This document shows positions 7,079 to 16,711 of a stretch of 41,218 nt of DNA, piece by piece. Source of the stretch: Dehalococcoidia bacterium (GTDB taxonomy: Bacteria > Chloroflexota > Dehalococcoidia > Dehalococcoidales > JAUVZA01); NCBI GenBank assembly GCA_030602805.1, contig JAUVZA010000004.1:1-41218 (forward strand). The letters are read 5' to 3'. The translations under genes were made by a program, and so were the position numbers. Under the pieces are notes generated by a model. It did not search any database. It was not told the origin of the DNA and saw only the letters and a list, made by a program, of their open reading frames with translations. Within the stretch, counting starts at the first letter, position 1, and every line of letters begins with the position of its first letter.

Positions 7079-8140
7079 CTAGAGAGGGGCGATATGGACC
7101 TTTACATTTATAGCCTTAAAACGATAATGGCCGAGAAGTTTAGAGATACCCCAGGGGTTCATATGTATCAGGCTCCGGCTACCTCCCTTTCCCTGGTTCT
7201 TAACCCCGCCCCGGCCCCAGAAGGACAGTTGAACCCTTTCTTCATAAAAGAGGTAAGATTTGCCCTCAACTACATAATAAATCGAGAGTTTGTAGCCCAC
7301 GAGATTTTTAAAGGCATGGCGGTGCCCATGCTTGCTCACGTAGGCCCCTTTGACTATGACTATCTTAACCTTTATCCACTGGTGCGGGAATACAATATCT
7401 CTTACCAACCTGAGCTGGCTGGCAGAATAATAAAGGAAGCGATGACAAAGGCAGGAGCGCTGCTAAAGGATGGTTATTGGCACTATAACGGCAAACGGAT
7501 TGAACTTAGGTTTATTATTCGGGTCGAGGATGAACGGCGGGAAATAGGCGACCTTATTAGAGCCGAATTGGACAAGCTGGGATTTTTTGTCATCCCAATC
7601 TATCACATGTTTGCCCCAGCCATTTTTACGGTCTATATTAGTGACCCTCAGCTATTCCAGTGGCATCTTTATACCGAGGGATGGGGTAGAGGTGCTCCGG
7701 AGCGGTATGATTTTGCCTCAATTAATCACATGTATGCTCCTTGGTTAGGCAATATGCCCAGATGGCAAGAGGTAGGCTATTGGCAGTATCAGCATCCGCA
7801 ACTGGATGAGCTAGGTAAACGTATATTTATGGGTGATTTCACCACCCGAGAGGAAAGGAACCAGCTCTACTTGAAAGCTACGGAACTGGGATTAAAAGAG
7901 GCGGTGCGCCTCTGGGTGGCTACTGTAATAAATAACTTTCCGGCAAAATTAGAGCTTGAAGGTGTAACTGAGGACGTTAGCGTCGGACCCAAGGGGTTAT
8001 GGACCCTCCGAGAAGCCTATGTCCCAGGAAAGCAAGAACTAACCATTGGACACCTATGGGTATGGACAGAAAGGACGACCTGGAACCCCGTAGGCGGCTT
8101 CGGCGATGTTTACAGTGTTGATATATGGAAGAATATTGAT
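7058..8140 (+). pseudogene. Internal fragment of a peptide-type ABC substrate-binding protein (SBP family 5)
   Basis: The first 360 or so residues of a 545-residue open frame match the middle of a periplasmic oligopeptide/nickel-type substrate-binding protein. Landmarks are FFIKEVRFALNYIINREFV (the usual F.d.rvRqAl.yaidr segment), DGYWHYNGKRIELRF, and GDLIRAELDKLGFFV. A domain of FDYDYLNLYP and ERYDFASINHMYAPW follows. The N-terminal signal peptide and lipobox, and the final lobe, are missing. The GTG at 7058 has no convincing ribosome site and lies over the leftward gene scrap. The frame continues without a stop into an integrase fragment. It is almost certainly a relic, not a working binding protein. 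Confidence 0.7.
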
Positions 8141-8695
8141 TTAGGTTTAGCTTCTTTAGGCGTTTCAGCATACTTATCTGTGGTTGAGACACTATACAAG
8201 ATAAATGGAACCTATGTAATAAAGGAGCCTAAGACTTCTAGTGGCAAACGCCGAATCGCTCTCTCACCCAGTCTGGCATTAGTGCTGCGGCAACATAGAG
8301 CTGAGCAACAGACGCAACGGGCTTTACTAGGCAAGCCATTAACTGACGAGGGTTTTGTATTTGCTCACCCGGATGGTACCCTTCTGGACCCGAGCACAGT
8401 TAGCCATGCCTTTAATAAAGTTATTCGTAGGGCAGGCCTGCCCCATATACGCCTGCATGACCTGAGACACACTCATGCCACTTTGCTGTTGCAGGCAGGT
8501 GTGCATCCCAAAGTAGTCCAGGAGAGACTGGGACACTCTAGCATTAGGGTAACGCTGGATACTTATTCTCATGTAATGGGTGGATTGCAGGAAGCAGCTG
8601 CTCAACGCTTCGATGATTTCCTGTCAGCTAGAGCCGCTGAAAGCACTGATGTTGGCAAGCCAGCCGGAAACAGATATCGGGGTGAGAGGATTTGA
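8141..8695 (+). pseudogene. Tyrosine recombinase (integrase), catalytic C-terminal fragment
   Basis: From about residue 361 the open frame becomes a phage/ICE-type tyrosine integrase, in the branch with SVVETLYKINGTYVIKEPKT. The later catalytic residues are present: His467 and Arg470 (HDLRHT), His493 (LGHSS) and the nucleophile Tyr503 (DTYSHV). The N-terminal DNA-binding domains and the first catalytic Arg are gone, so it cannot recombine DNA alone. Its stop codon (8693-8695) lies inside the tRNA-Pro gene on the other strand, the usual position of an integrase beside its attachment site. It is a remnant of an integrated element. Confidence 0.8.
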
Positions 8696-8750
8696 ACCTC
8701 CGACCACCTGAACCCCATTCAGGTGCGCTACCTGGCTGCGCTACACCCCG
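8678..8750 (-). tRNA. tRNA-Pro (anticodon GGG)
   Basis: The minus strand folds into a 73-base cloverleaf. It has acceptor CGGGGTG/CACCCCG, D-stem GCGC/GCGC, anticodon stem CCTGA/TCAGG with loop ATGGGGT (anticodon GGG), T-stem GGAGG/CCTCT with loop TTCAAAT. It reads CCC codons (and CCT by wobble). CCA is not encoded. The integrase fragment ends inside it, marking it as an integration target; no second copy of its 3' end was seen in the window. Confidence 0.95.
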
Positions 8751-8767
8751 ATACTGCCTTCTGCCAT

Positions 8768-8796
8768 ATACTAGCACAAATTCCCAAGCGCAACAA
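8768..8796 (-). promoter_or_regulatory. Probable promoter of tRNA-Pro
   Basis: On the minus strand TTGTTG (8791-8796) and TAGTAT (8768-8773) are separated by exactly 17 bases. The -10 lies 17 bases before the tRNA 5' end, a usual leader distance. Confidence 0.5.
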
Positions 8797-8875
8797 GCGT
8801 CCGAATTGACCCATAATAAAAGTTACCGAAAGTGGTATTGTTGCTTCAAAGATAGTGTTACCAAAGGGAGGCAGC

Positions 8876-9040
8876 ATGACACGAACAAGCATAGGTGAAT
8901 ACCCTGAAGCGGTGCTAGGGCGCTATCTTCGGTCTTCAAAGAAGGATAAGGGTAAGATTTGGGATGAGTTCACTAAAGTAACCGGCCACCACAGCAAAGC
9001 GGTGATTCGTTTGCTGCATCGCCAAGCTAAACCCTATGTG
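8876..9040 (+). pseudogene. Truncated IS transposase, N-terminal part
   Basis: After a GGGAGG ribosome site the frame starts MTRTSIGEYPEAVLGRYLRS and continues through KVTGHHSKAVIRLLHR. That matches the N-terminus of large integrase-core transposases (IS481/ISNCY-like proteins that begin with a similar helix-turn-helix region). Similarity ends at about 9040, where the next gene begins. The DDE catalytic domain is absent, so the element is dead. The sequence just upstream (8812-8870) may be the element's left end. Confidence 0.6.
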
Positions 9041-9068
9041 CTATCATTTAGAGCAAGGGGGAAACTCT

Positions 9069-9710
9069 ATGCTCATATTGGGACATGCCGGTATCACACT
9101 TGGTGCTGCAGTGCTGTTAAATGGCGCTTTCTCCAGAAGCCACTCTCTCCCCACCAGAGAGACCAAGCTAAAGGAGCATCTTCAGGCTTCTTGCGAATTG
9201 GTCCCCGCCCAGAACTGCACCTCCGGTAGTAGAGCATCGTGGCTTACTTCCTTGGCAAACCATATAGACATAAGGCTCCTGCTCCTAGGCTCGCTTCTCC
9301 CCGACATCATCGATAAGCCCATAGGGCAGTTCTTCTTCAGAGAAACCTTCAGCAATGGCAGGATATTTTGCCACACCCTCCTCTTTCTCATCCTTATTAC
9401 TCCTGCCGGGTATTACCTCTACCAGAACCGTGGAAAGCTCTGGCTGCTCGTCCTTTCCTTTGGCACTTTTATGCACCTCATCCAGGACCAGATGTGGCTT
9501 GAGCCCCGGACCTTGCTCTGGCCGCTTTATGGCCTTGCTTTTGAGAGGATAGACCTCACCTATTGGGCACAGAACATCCTCTATGCTCTACGCACCGACC
9601 CCGGCGTATATGTGCCTGAGCTGGTAGGAGCGGGGATACTCATTTGGTTTGCCTTGGCGCTGGTGCGCCGACGAAAGGTCCGTACCTCTATCCGAAATTG
9701 GCAAGTCTAG
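9069..9710 (+). CDS. DUF457 / YdjM-like membrane-bound metal-dependent hydrolase family protein
   Basis: A 213-residue polytopic membrane protein with the polar pattern of the DUF457 (YdjM) family. The pattern is GHAGITLG at the N-terminus, LLGSLLPDIIDKP (paired Asp), an ICHTLLF histidine, and FMHLIQDQMW near the third helix. These His/Asp residues are thought to bind metal at the membrane face. The ATG at 9069 follows a GGGGGAAA site and begins at the conserved GHAG segment, so it is preferred over the ATG at 9036 inside the transposase scrap. Residues of about 23-65 form a loop rich in Ser, Thr and Lys that looks longer than usual. Its role is unknown. It appears intact despite its damaged surroundings. 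Confidence 0.75.
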   Translation: MLILGHAGITLGAAVLLNGAFSRSHSLPTRETKLKEHLQASCELVPAQNCTSGSRASWLTSLANHIDIRLLLLGSLLPDIIDKPIGQFFFRETFSNGRIFCHTLLFLILITPAGYYLYQNRGKLWLLVLSFGTFMHLIQDQMWLEPRTLLWPLYGLAFERIDLTYWAQNILYALRTDPGVYVPELVGAGILIWFALALVRRRKVRTSIRNWQV

Positions 9711-9770
9711 TGGTTATTGCTGACGCTCGATTTACGAAGGAGCTATCTGACTTGCCGTATGACGAAATAA

Positions 9771-9799
9771 TTGACAACTGTCCGCAGATGGTTTATAAT
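9771..9799 (+). promoter_or_regulatory. Consensus sigma-70-type promoter of the XRE gene
   Basis: TTGACA (9771-9776) and TATAAT (9794-9799) with a 17-base spacer: both hexamers match the consensus exactly. Transcription would start near 9806, within the inverted repeat that follows, 45-50 bases before the XRE start codon. Confidence 0.85.
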
Positions 9800-9804
9800 T
9801 TCAA

Positions 9805-9835
9805 GTATTATGCAAGGTGAAGCGTTGCATAATAC
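9805..9835. promoter_or_regulatory. 11-bp inverted repeat, likely operator
   Basis: GTATTATGCAA (9805-9815) and TTGCATAATAC (9825-9835) are perfect inverted copies around 9 bases. The site covers the expected start of transcription of the consensus promoter and precedes the small XRE regulator, which makes it a good candidate for self-repression. A hairpin acting in the mRNA leader is the alternative. Confidence 0.65.
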
Positions 9836-9852
9836 AGCTTAAGAGAGGTATA

Positions 9853-10062
9853 ATGGAGCAACTCAGGGAAAAGGTAAAGGAGCTGCGAAGGAAAAGAGGC
9901 TGGGCACAGGAAGACATGGCACGAGAGATAGGCGTTAGCCTGTCCACCGTGCAGCGCTGGGAAAGGCAAGGTGGCAAGCCTACCCGCTTGGCTCGCCGAG
10001 AGCTTAGCAGACTGTTTAAAGAGGCAGGAATTGAATGGAATGAGACTCCGAGAGGAGACTAA
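9853..10062 (+). CDS. Small XRE-family helix-turn-helix regulator
   Basis: The 69-residue protein is little more than one Cro/C1-type helix-turn-helix: LREKVKELRRKRGWAQEDMA, then REIGVSLSTVQRWERQG, with the recognition helix in VSLSTVQRWE. The ATG at 9853 follows a GAGAGG site; an in-frame GTG at 9817 would place the start inside the inverted repeat and is rejected. It has no effector or dimerisation domain beyond the HTH. It is preceded by a perfect promoter and an 11-bp inverted repeat, so autoregulation is likely. No partner toxin or antitoxin follows; the next gene is 155 bases on and metabolic. It is probably a leftover of the mobile region or a regulator of the glycan locus. Confidence 0.85.
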   Translation: MEQLREKVKELRRKRGWAQEDMAREIGVSLSTVQRWERQGGKPTRLARRELSRLFKEAGIEWNETPRGD

Positions 10063-10160
10063 TGATTATAGCATTTTCTATATTCTTGGCTGGCTACCAA
10101 AGTAAGGAGCGAAAGGAGACTTTAAGACGAGAGTTTTCATTAACGAGCAGTCGTGACCGG

Positions 10161-10188
10161 TTCACAAATTCGAATCTTTGCTTATACG
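10161..10188 (+). promoter_or_regulatory. Possible promoter of the rightward glycan run
   Basis: TTCACA (10161-10166) and TATACG (10183-10188) are 16 bases apart, 30 bases before the first gene of the run, which has an AAGGAGG ribosome site. The match is moderate. Confidence 0.35.
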
Positions 10189-10217
10189 GGATAAAAAAAT
10201 AAAAAGGAGGCTTTAAA

Positions 10218-11420
10218 ATGAGAATTTTCATCCTAGGCGTTGACGGTTATTTAGGCTGGCCTTTAGCTCGGTATCTTGGTGCCCGTGGTCATGAAGTTGC
10301 CGGCTGTGATTTATTCCTCCGCCGTAAGTGGGTGGAGGAGATGGGTTCTCAATCAGCTACCCCTATCAGGACTATGGAAGAAAGGCTGGTGGCTTTTAAG
10401 GAGAACTTTGGCCGGGAGTTAATCTTCAAAGAAGGCGACCTTAGAGACTATGATTTCATTCTTCAATTCTTCAAATTTTTCCAGCCTGAGGCAATTGTGC
10501 ATCTTGGTGAGGTACCCTCAGCTCCTTATAGTATGATTGACGTTCATCACTGCGTTTTCACTCAAACAAATAACATCGCGAGCACCTTAAACATCCTCTA
10601 TGCTATGAAAGAAGTCTGTCCCCAGGCTCACCTGGTCAAGCTGGGCACCATGGGTGAGTACGGCACCCCTAATATAGATATCCCCGAAGGATTTTTCACC
10701 ATAGAATATCGCGGCCGAACCGATACCTTGCCTTTCCCTCGCCAGGCAGGAAGCTGGTATCACCAGACCAAAGTCCATGATTCCCATAATATTATGTTTG
10801 CCTGCAAAATCTGGGGATTGAGGTCGACCGACATTATGCAAGGGGTAGTTTTTGGCACCAGAATAAATGAGATGGGGGATGGGGATGATGACAGGCTGCT
10901 CACTCGATTTGACTTTGACCAGTGCTTTGGCACCGTGCTGAATAGGTATTGTGCTCAAGCTGTTATTGGTCACCCATTGTCTCCCTATGGTGCTGGTCAG
11001 CAAAAGAGAGGCTTTTTGCCACTGAGAGATTCTATACAGTGCCTGACCATTGCCATAAATAATCCTCCCCAAGAAGGTGAATACCGCGTCTTCAATCAAT
11101 TTGAAGAGGTATACTCGGTAACTCAACTCGCTCAAAAGGTGAAGAAGGTAGGAGATGAAATTGGACTAAATGTGGACATATCTAATTTAGAAAACCCTCG
11201 TATAGAGAAGGAGGAGCATTACTATAATCCTGACCACCGTCACCTTTTGGATTTGGGCTATAAACCCACTCACGATGTTGAGCAGGAGCTAAGGACAATA
11301 CTCGAAGACCTGCTCAAATACAGAAGCAGAATTGAAGAGAAAAAGGAAGCCCTAATCCCAGACGTCAGGTGGGACGGCACAAGAAGAAAATCAAGGTTCT
11401 TAACTGAGGTAAGGCGATAG
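10218..11420 (+). CDS. sqdB: UDP-sulfoquinovose synthase (SqdB/SQD1/Agl3 family)
   Basis: This 400-residue extended SDR matches the enzyme that makes UDP-sulfoquinovose from UDP-glucose and sulfite. Family-specific signatures include GTMGEYGTPNIDIPEGF, RTDTLPFPRQAGSWYHQTK, VHDSHNI and QKRGFLPLRDSIQCLTIAI. The NAD site is GVDGYLG. The catalytic residues fall at Thr144, Tyr181 and Lys185, nearly the same numbers as in plant SQD1. The product feeds sulfolipid (SQDG) in phototrophs and some other bacteria, or sulfonated N-glycans in Sulfolobus. No SqdX/SqdD-like lipid transferase is recognised nearby; the next gene is a polyprenol-phosphate-type glycosyltransferase, which favours a glycan use. 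It heads a long rightward gene run. Confidence 0.9.
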   Translation: MRIFILGVDGYLGWPLARYLGARGHEVAGCDLFLRRKWVEEMGSQSATPIRTMEERLVAFKENFGRELIFKEGDLRDYDFILQFFKFFQPEAIVHLGEVPSAPYSMIDVHHCVFTQTNNIASTLNILYAMKEVCPQAHLVKLGTMGEYGTPNIDIPEGFFTIEYRGRTDTLPFPRQAGSWYHQTKVHDSHNIMFACKIWGLRSTDIMQGVVFGTRINEMGDGDDDRLLTRFDFDQCFGTVLNRYCAQAVIGHPLSPYGAGQQKRGFLPLRDSIQCLTIAINNPPQEGEYRVFNQFEEVYSVTQLAQKVKKVGDEIGLNVDISNLENPRIEKEEHYYNPDHRHLLDLGYKPTHDVEQELRTILEDLLKYRSRIEEKKEALIPDVRWDGTRRKSRFLTEVRR

Positions 11421-11453
11421 TTAAAAGTCAGCACTCTGAGGAGCAAAGGCTAA

Positions 11454-12215
11454 ATGGAATGTTTTGAGAGCATTCAAGACTCAGAACTCTCGACTACTCA
11501 CAACTCTAAACGAAAAGTCATCGCTGCCATCCCCTGTTTCAACACCGAGCGCTCCATCAGAGATATAATCTCCAGAGCCAGAGGGTATGTTGACCGGGTC
11601 ATTGTCGTGGATGATGGCTCGCATGATGCTACTGCTGAAGCGGCGAAGGCTGCCGGTGCCCTGGTTATAAATCACGGGTTCAATAGAGGCTATGGAGAAG
11701 CTATAAAGTCTTGCTTCGAGGCAGCCAAGGCAAACACTGCCGATATTTTAGTTATCCTCGATGGTGATGGCCAACACAACCCGGATGAAATACCTCTGCT
11801 TCTATCTCCTATCGTTAACGGGGAGGCAGATTTAGTAATTGGCTCCAGGTTTATTAGTTATAACTATAACATGCCCAGCTATCGTAAGTTTGGCATTAGT
11901 GTTATCACTTTCCTTTGGAACTTCAGCTCGAGAGTGAAAGTTTCTGATACCCAGAGTGGTTTTAGGGCTTATAGCAAAAAGATATTTGAGACTTTTCCTC
12001 TTTCTGAGAAGGGGATGAGCATCAGCATTGAGACTCTCGAGAAAGCCAGAAGGAAAGGGGCTATTATCAAAGAAGTTCCCATATCCTGCCTCTACGTTCC
12101 TTCAACCCTTAATTTGGAGGCAATTAAGCACGGACTTAGCGTAGCTCTCTCGGTAGTCAGAATTCGCCTTAAGAACAGCTTATCCAGCCTGTTTGGAAAT
12201 AGAAGGGATGCTTAA
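11454..12215 (+). CDS. GT2 family glycosyltransferase, DPM1/polyprenol-phosphate type
   Basis: A 253-residue GT-A enzyme similar to dolichyl/polyprenyl-phosphate mannosyl- or glucosyltransferases. It has the N-terminal VIAAIPCFNTERSI, the nucleotide-binding VIVVDDGSHDAT, a metal-binding DGDGQH, and the DTQSGFRAY acceptor segment. There is no C-terminal transmembrane pair, so it is a soluble or peripheral DPM1-like form. It should move a sugar from a nucleotide carrier to a polyprenyl phosphate. It lies 33 bases after the sulfoquinovose synthase gene, so a sulfoquinovosyl-lipid product is conceivable. The sugar cannot be read from sequence. Confidence 0.85.
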   Translation: MECFESIQDSELSTTHNSKRKVIAAIPCFNTERSIRDIISRARGYVDRVIVVDDGSHDATAEAAKAAGALVINHGFNRGYGEAIKSCFEAAKANTADILVILDGDGQHNPDEIPLLLSPIVNGEADLVIGSRFISYNYNMPSYRKFGISVITFLWNFSSRVKVSDTQSGFRAYSKKIFETFPLSEKGMSISIETLEKARRKGAIIKEVPISCLYVPSTLNLEAIKHGLSVALSVVRIRLKNSLSSLFGNRRDA

Positions 12216-12246
12216 GTCAAAGTCTGCGAAATAGGTTTTAATATTA

Positions 12247-13641
12247 ATGAAGAGGGGATTGAAAGTAGTCTTAATAAACCCTCCCCAGTTTACTCGATAT
12301 CCTCAACCTCCCATGGGGATAGCCTCTATAGCTGCGGTTCTGGAAAGAGAGGGGTACCAACTGGCTGTGGTTGATGCCAATGCTTTAGGGCTTGAGCCAG
12401 AAGATATAACCTCACAGGTAAGTGATGCTGACATCGTTGGGCTTACGGCAATGACCCCTACCCTAAATGCAGCTATAAACATCGCTCGCCGGCTGAAGCA
12501 AGCCAACCCCAACCTAGTGCTTATTATAGGCGGTCCTCATGTCACACTACTCCCCGAGGAGACATTAGCTAATGCTCCCGAAATAGACATCGTGGTTAGA
12601 GGGGAGGGCGAAGAAACCATCATTGAGCTACTTCGGGCTGTGGAAGGTAATGACTCACTGGATGGTATCCCAAGCATTAGCTACAGAAGGAATGGTAATA
12701 TGGTCAGCAATCCCTCGGCGTCTAGCAAGGTGGATTTGGATTCCCTGCCCTTTCTTGCCTATCATCTACTCCCATGGCAGAGATACAAACCCCACCCTCC
12801 CCATGGACGAGCCTCTCCCTTTGCCGCCATCATAACCAGTCGAGGCTGTCCCTACCAATGTGCCTATTGCTCAAAACCTGTCTTTGGGAGTAAATTTAGA
12901 GGACAAAGCTCGGAAAGGGTGGTTGACGAGGTTGCTTATCATAGGAGGAAGTTTGGCATAAAGGAAATCGCCTTTTATGATGATGTCTTCACCTTGAATA
13001 AAAAAAGAGCCTATGCCATAGCCGACGGCATAATGAAACAGGGACTAAGGATAGACTGGACATGCGAGACGAGGGTCGATTTAGTAGATAAAGAGTTATT
13101 GCGCCACATGAAGCAGGCGGGCTGCTATGCTATTGCCTATGGCATCGAATCCGCCTCGCACGAGATACTGAACACTCTAAAAAAGGGCATAAGTCTAGAC
13201 CAAGTAGAAGAGGCGGTCCGCATCACCCGAGAGGTGGGCTTGCAAACCATAGGCTATTTTATGCTCGGCTCCCCGGGTGAGACTCCTGAGACTATTCGCA
13301 AGACGATTGACCTTGCCAAGAAGCTGAAACTCGATTTTGCCCAATTTTCTGTCACCATACCTTTTCCTGGTACCAAACTGTATGATTTATATCGGGAGCA
13401 AACCTCCGAAAGTATACCTTGGGAAAGTTTTGTCTATGATAAGGCGGGGGGAGAGGTAACCCCTATGTTTGAAAATAGCCAGCTCAGCAGAAGTGACCTT
13501 CAACGGTGGATAAGGCAAGGCTACAAAGAATTCTACTTACGCCCATCTTACCTCTGGCAACGAATTCGCAAGATTAGCTCTATAGGAGATTTGAAGGTCA
13601 ACCTTAAAGGCTTATCTATGCTTTTGGGGAATATAAAATGA
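12247..13641 (+). CDS. B12-binding radical SAM protein (class B architecture)
   Basis: A 464-residue protein with an N-terminal cobalamin-binding-type Rossmann domain (LINPPQFTRYPQPPMGIASI; GGPHVTLLPEETL; VRGEGEETI). A radical SAM domain follows, with the cluster motif CPYQCAYC (Cys201, Cys205, Cys208) and the family's YGIESASHEIL and GYFMLGSPGET segments. The DxHxxG cobalamin motif is not obvious, so B12 may be bound base-off or not at all. Such enzymes methylate unreactive carbons or rearrange lipids and sugars. Within a glycan run it may alter a sugar or the lipid carrier. The reaction is unknown. Confidence 0.85.
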   Translation: MKRGLKVVLINPPQFTRYPQPPMGIASIAAVLEREGYQLAVVDANALGLEPEDITSQVSDADIVGLTAMTPTLNAAINIARRLKQANPNLVLIIGGPHVTLLPEETLANAPEIDIVVRGEGEETIIELLRAVEGNDSLDGIPSISYRRNGNMVSNPSASSKVDLDSLPFLAYHLLPWQRYKPHPPHGRASPFAAIITSRGCPYQCAYCSKPVFGSKFRGQSSERVVDEVAYHRRKFGIKEIAFYDDVFTLNKKRAYAIADGIMKQGLRIDWTCETRVDLVDKELLRHMKQAGCYAIAYGIESASHEILNTLKKGISLDQVEEAVRITREVGLQTIGYFMLGSPGETPETIRKTIDLAKKLKLDFAQFSVTIPFPGTKLYDLYREQTSESIPWESFVYDKAGGEVTPMFENSQLSRSDLQRWIRQGYKEFYLRPSYLWQRIRKISSIGDLKVNLKGLSMLLGNIK

Positions 13642-13680
13642 ACCAAGAAAAATTAAGCTGTTTATGAGGAGATTAGCATC

Positions 13681-14481
13681 ATGCTCAAAATTTCGATTAT
13701 AATACCTAGTTATAATGCGTCTGACTTTATTGAGGAAACAATTCAAAGCATAGTTAATCAAAATTATCCAAACCTTGAATGTATAGTAATAGATGGTGGG
13801 TCAAATGATGGCACACTTGATATATTGAACAAATATAAAGGGCAGATAATGTGGATATCCGAAAAGGATAGGGGTCAATCGGATGCAATTAACAAAGGTC
13901 TCAAACTAGCCAGCGGAGATATTATTACCTATATAAATGCTGATGATGTCTACGAGAGAGGTTGCTTTCAAAAGGTAACTGCTTTTTTTGAGAAAAGCCC
14001 CACGGTTAAGTGGGTATATGGAAAGTGTAGAATTATAAACAAGGACGGGGCAGAAATACGTAGACCAATAACTTGGTACAAAAACTTTTGGCAAAAGAGA
14101 TACAGCTATAATAGGCTTTTGATTCTGGACTTTATTGCTCAACCCGCAACGTTCTGGCGCAAAGAATTAACCGATGAGATAGGACTATTTGATGTCAATC
14201 AGCACTTAGCAATGGAATATGACTACTGGTTAAGAACTGGAGCTAACTATAAACCAGGATTTATTGACGATTATCTGGCAAGCTTTCGCGTGCACCGTCA
14301 TTCAAGGAGCTCTGTGAATTATTCAAAGGCAGCTAGAGAAGCGCTAGATGTCGCTAAGAGTTACGCTAGGGTGGAAAAGCGAGATTTCCTAATCCCGCTG
14401 CAGTACCTGAATTATTGGGTTGTTATCTCTACTTACTCTATCTTAAGGATTGTCTCCCAGCTAACGAATAAGTTAGAATGA
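13681..14481 (+). CDS. GT2 family glycosyltransferase
   Basis: A 266-residue GT-A transferase of the WcaA type. It shows KISIIIPSYNASDFIEETI, then VIDGGSNDGTLDIL, SEKDRGQSDAINKG and the metal-binding INADD. Further on, QPATFWRKE and the MEYDYWLR acceptor-side motif are typical of polysaccharide transferases. It follows the radical SAM gene by 39 bases with a GAGGAG ribosome site. The donor and acceptor sugars are unknown; neighbouring gmd-fcl make GDP-fucose available. Confidence 0.9.
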   Translation: MLKISIIIPSYNASDFIEETIQSIVNQNYPNLECIVIDGGSNDGTLDILNKYKGQIMWISEKDRGQSDAINKGLKLASGDIITYINADDVYERGCFQKVTAFFEKSPTVKWVYGKCRIINKDGAEIRRPITWYKNFWQKRYSYNRLLILDFIAQPATFWRKELTDEIGLFDVNQHLAMEYDYWLRTGANYKPGFIDDYLASFRVHRHSRSSVNYSKAAREALDVAKSYARVEKRDFLIPLQYLNYWVVISTYSILRIVSQLTNKLE

Positions 14482-14567
14482 CTTATACCAAGATGCCTGT
14501 TTGTAGAATTATGTATGGGTGTATTGTATCAGGATTCATCAGAGATTAACGCAAGAGAGATTCGTAG

Positions 14568-16636
<2,069 letters not shown>

Positions 16637-16711
16637 GATTTTAAGGGAAGAGGAGCTAAATCAAGAGAATCGACTACAGCAAGGAATAATCAACATTGAG
16701 AGGAGGTTATT

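Noticed and set aside
9853-10217. XRE gene as the antitoxin of a toxin-antitoxin pair
   Set aside because: No toxin-like frame is found on either side; the flanks are a DUF457 gene and an empty 155-base spacer.
1687-11420. Functional link between the ComDE-like pair and sulfoquinovose synthase as one sulfonate pathway
   Set aside because: They are 7.5 kb apart with arginine genes and a mobile graveyard between, and the decarboxylase substrate is unknown.
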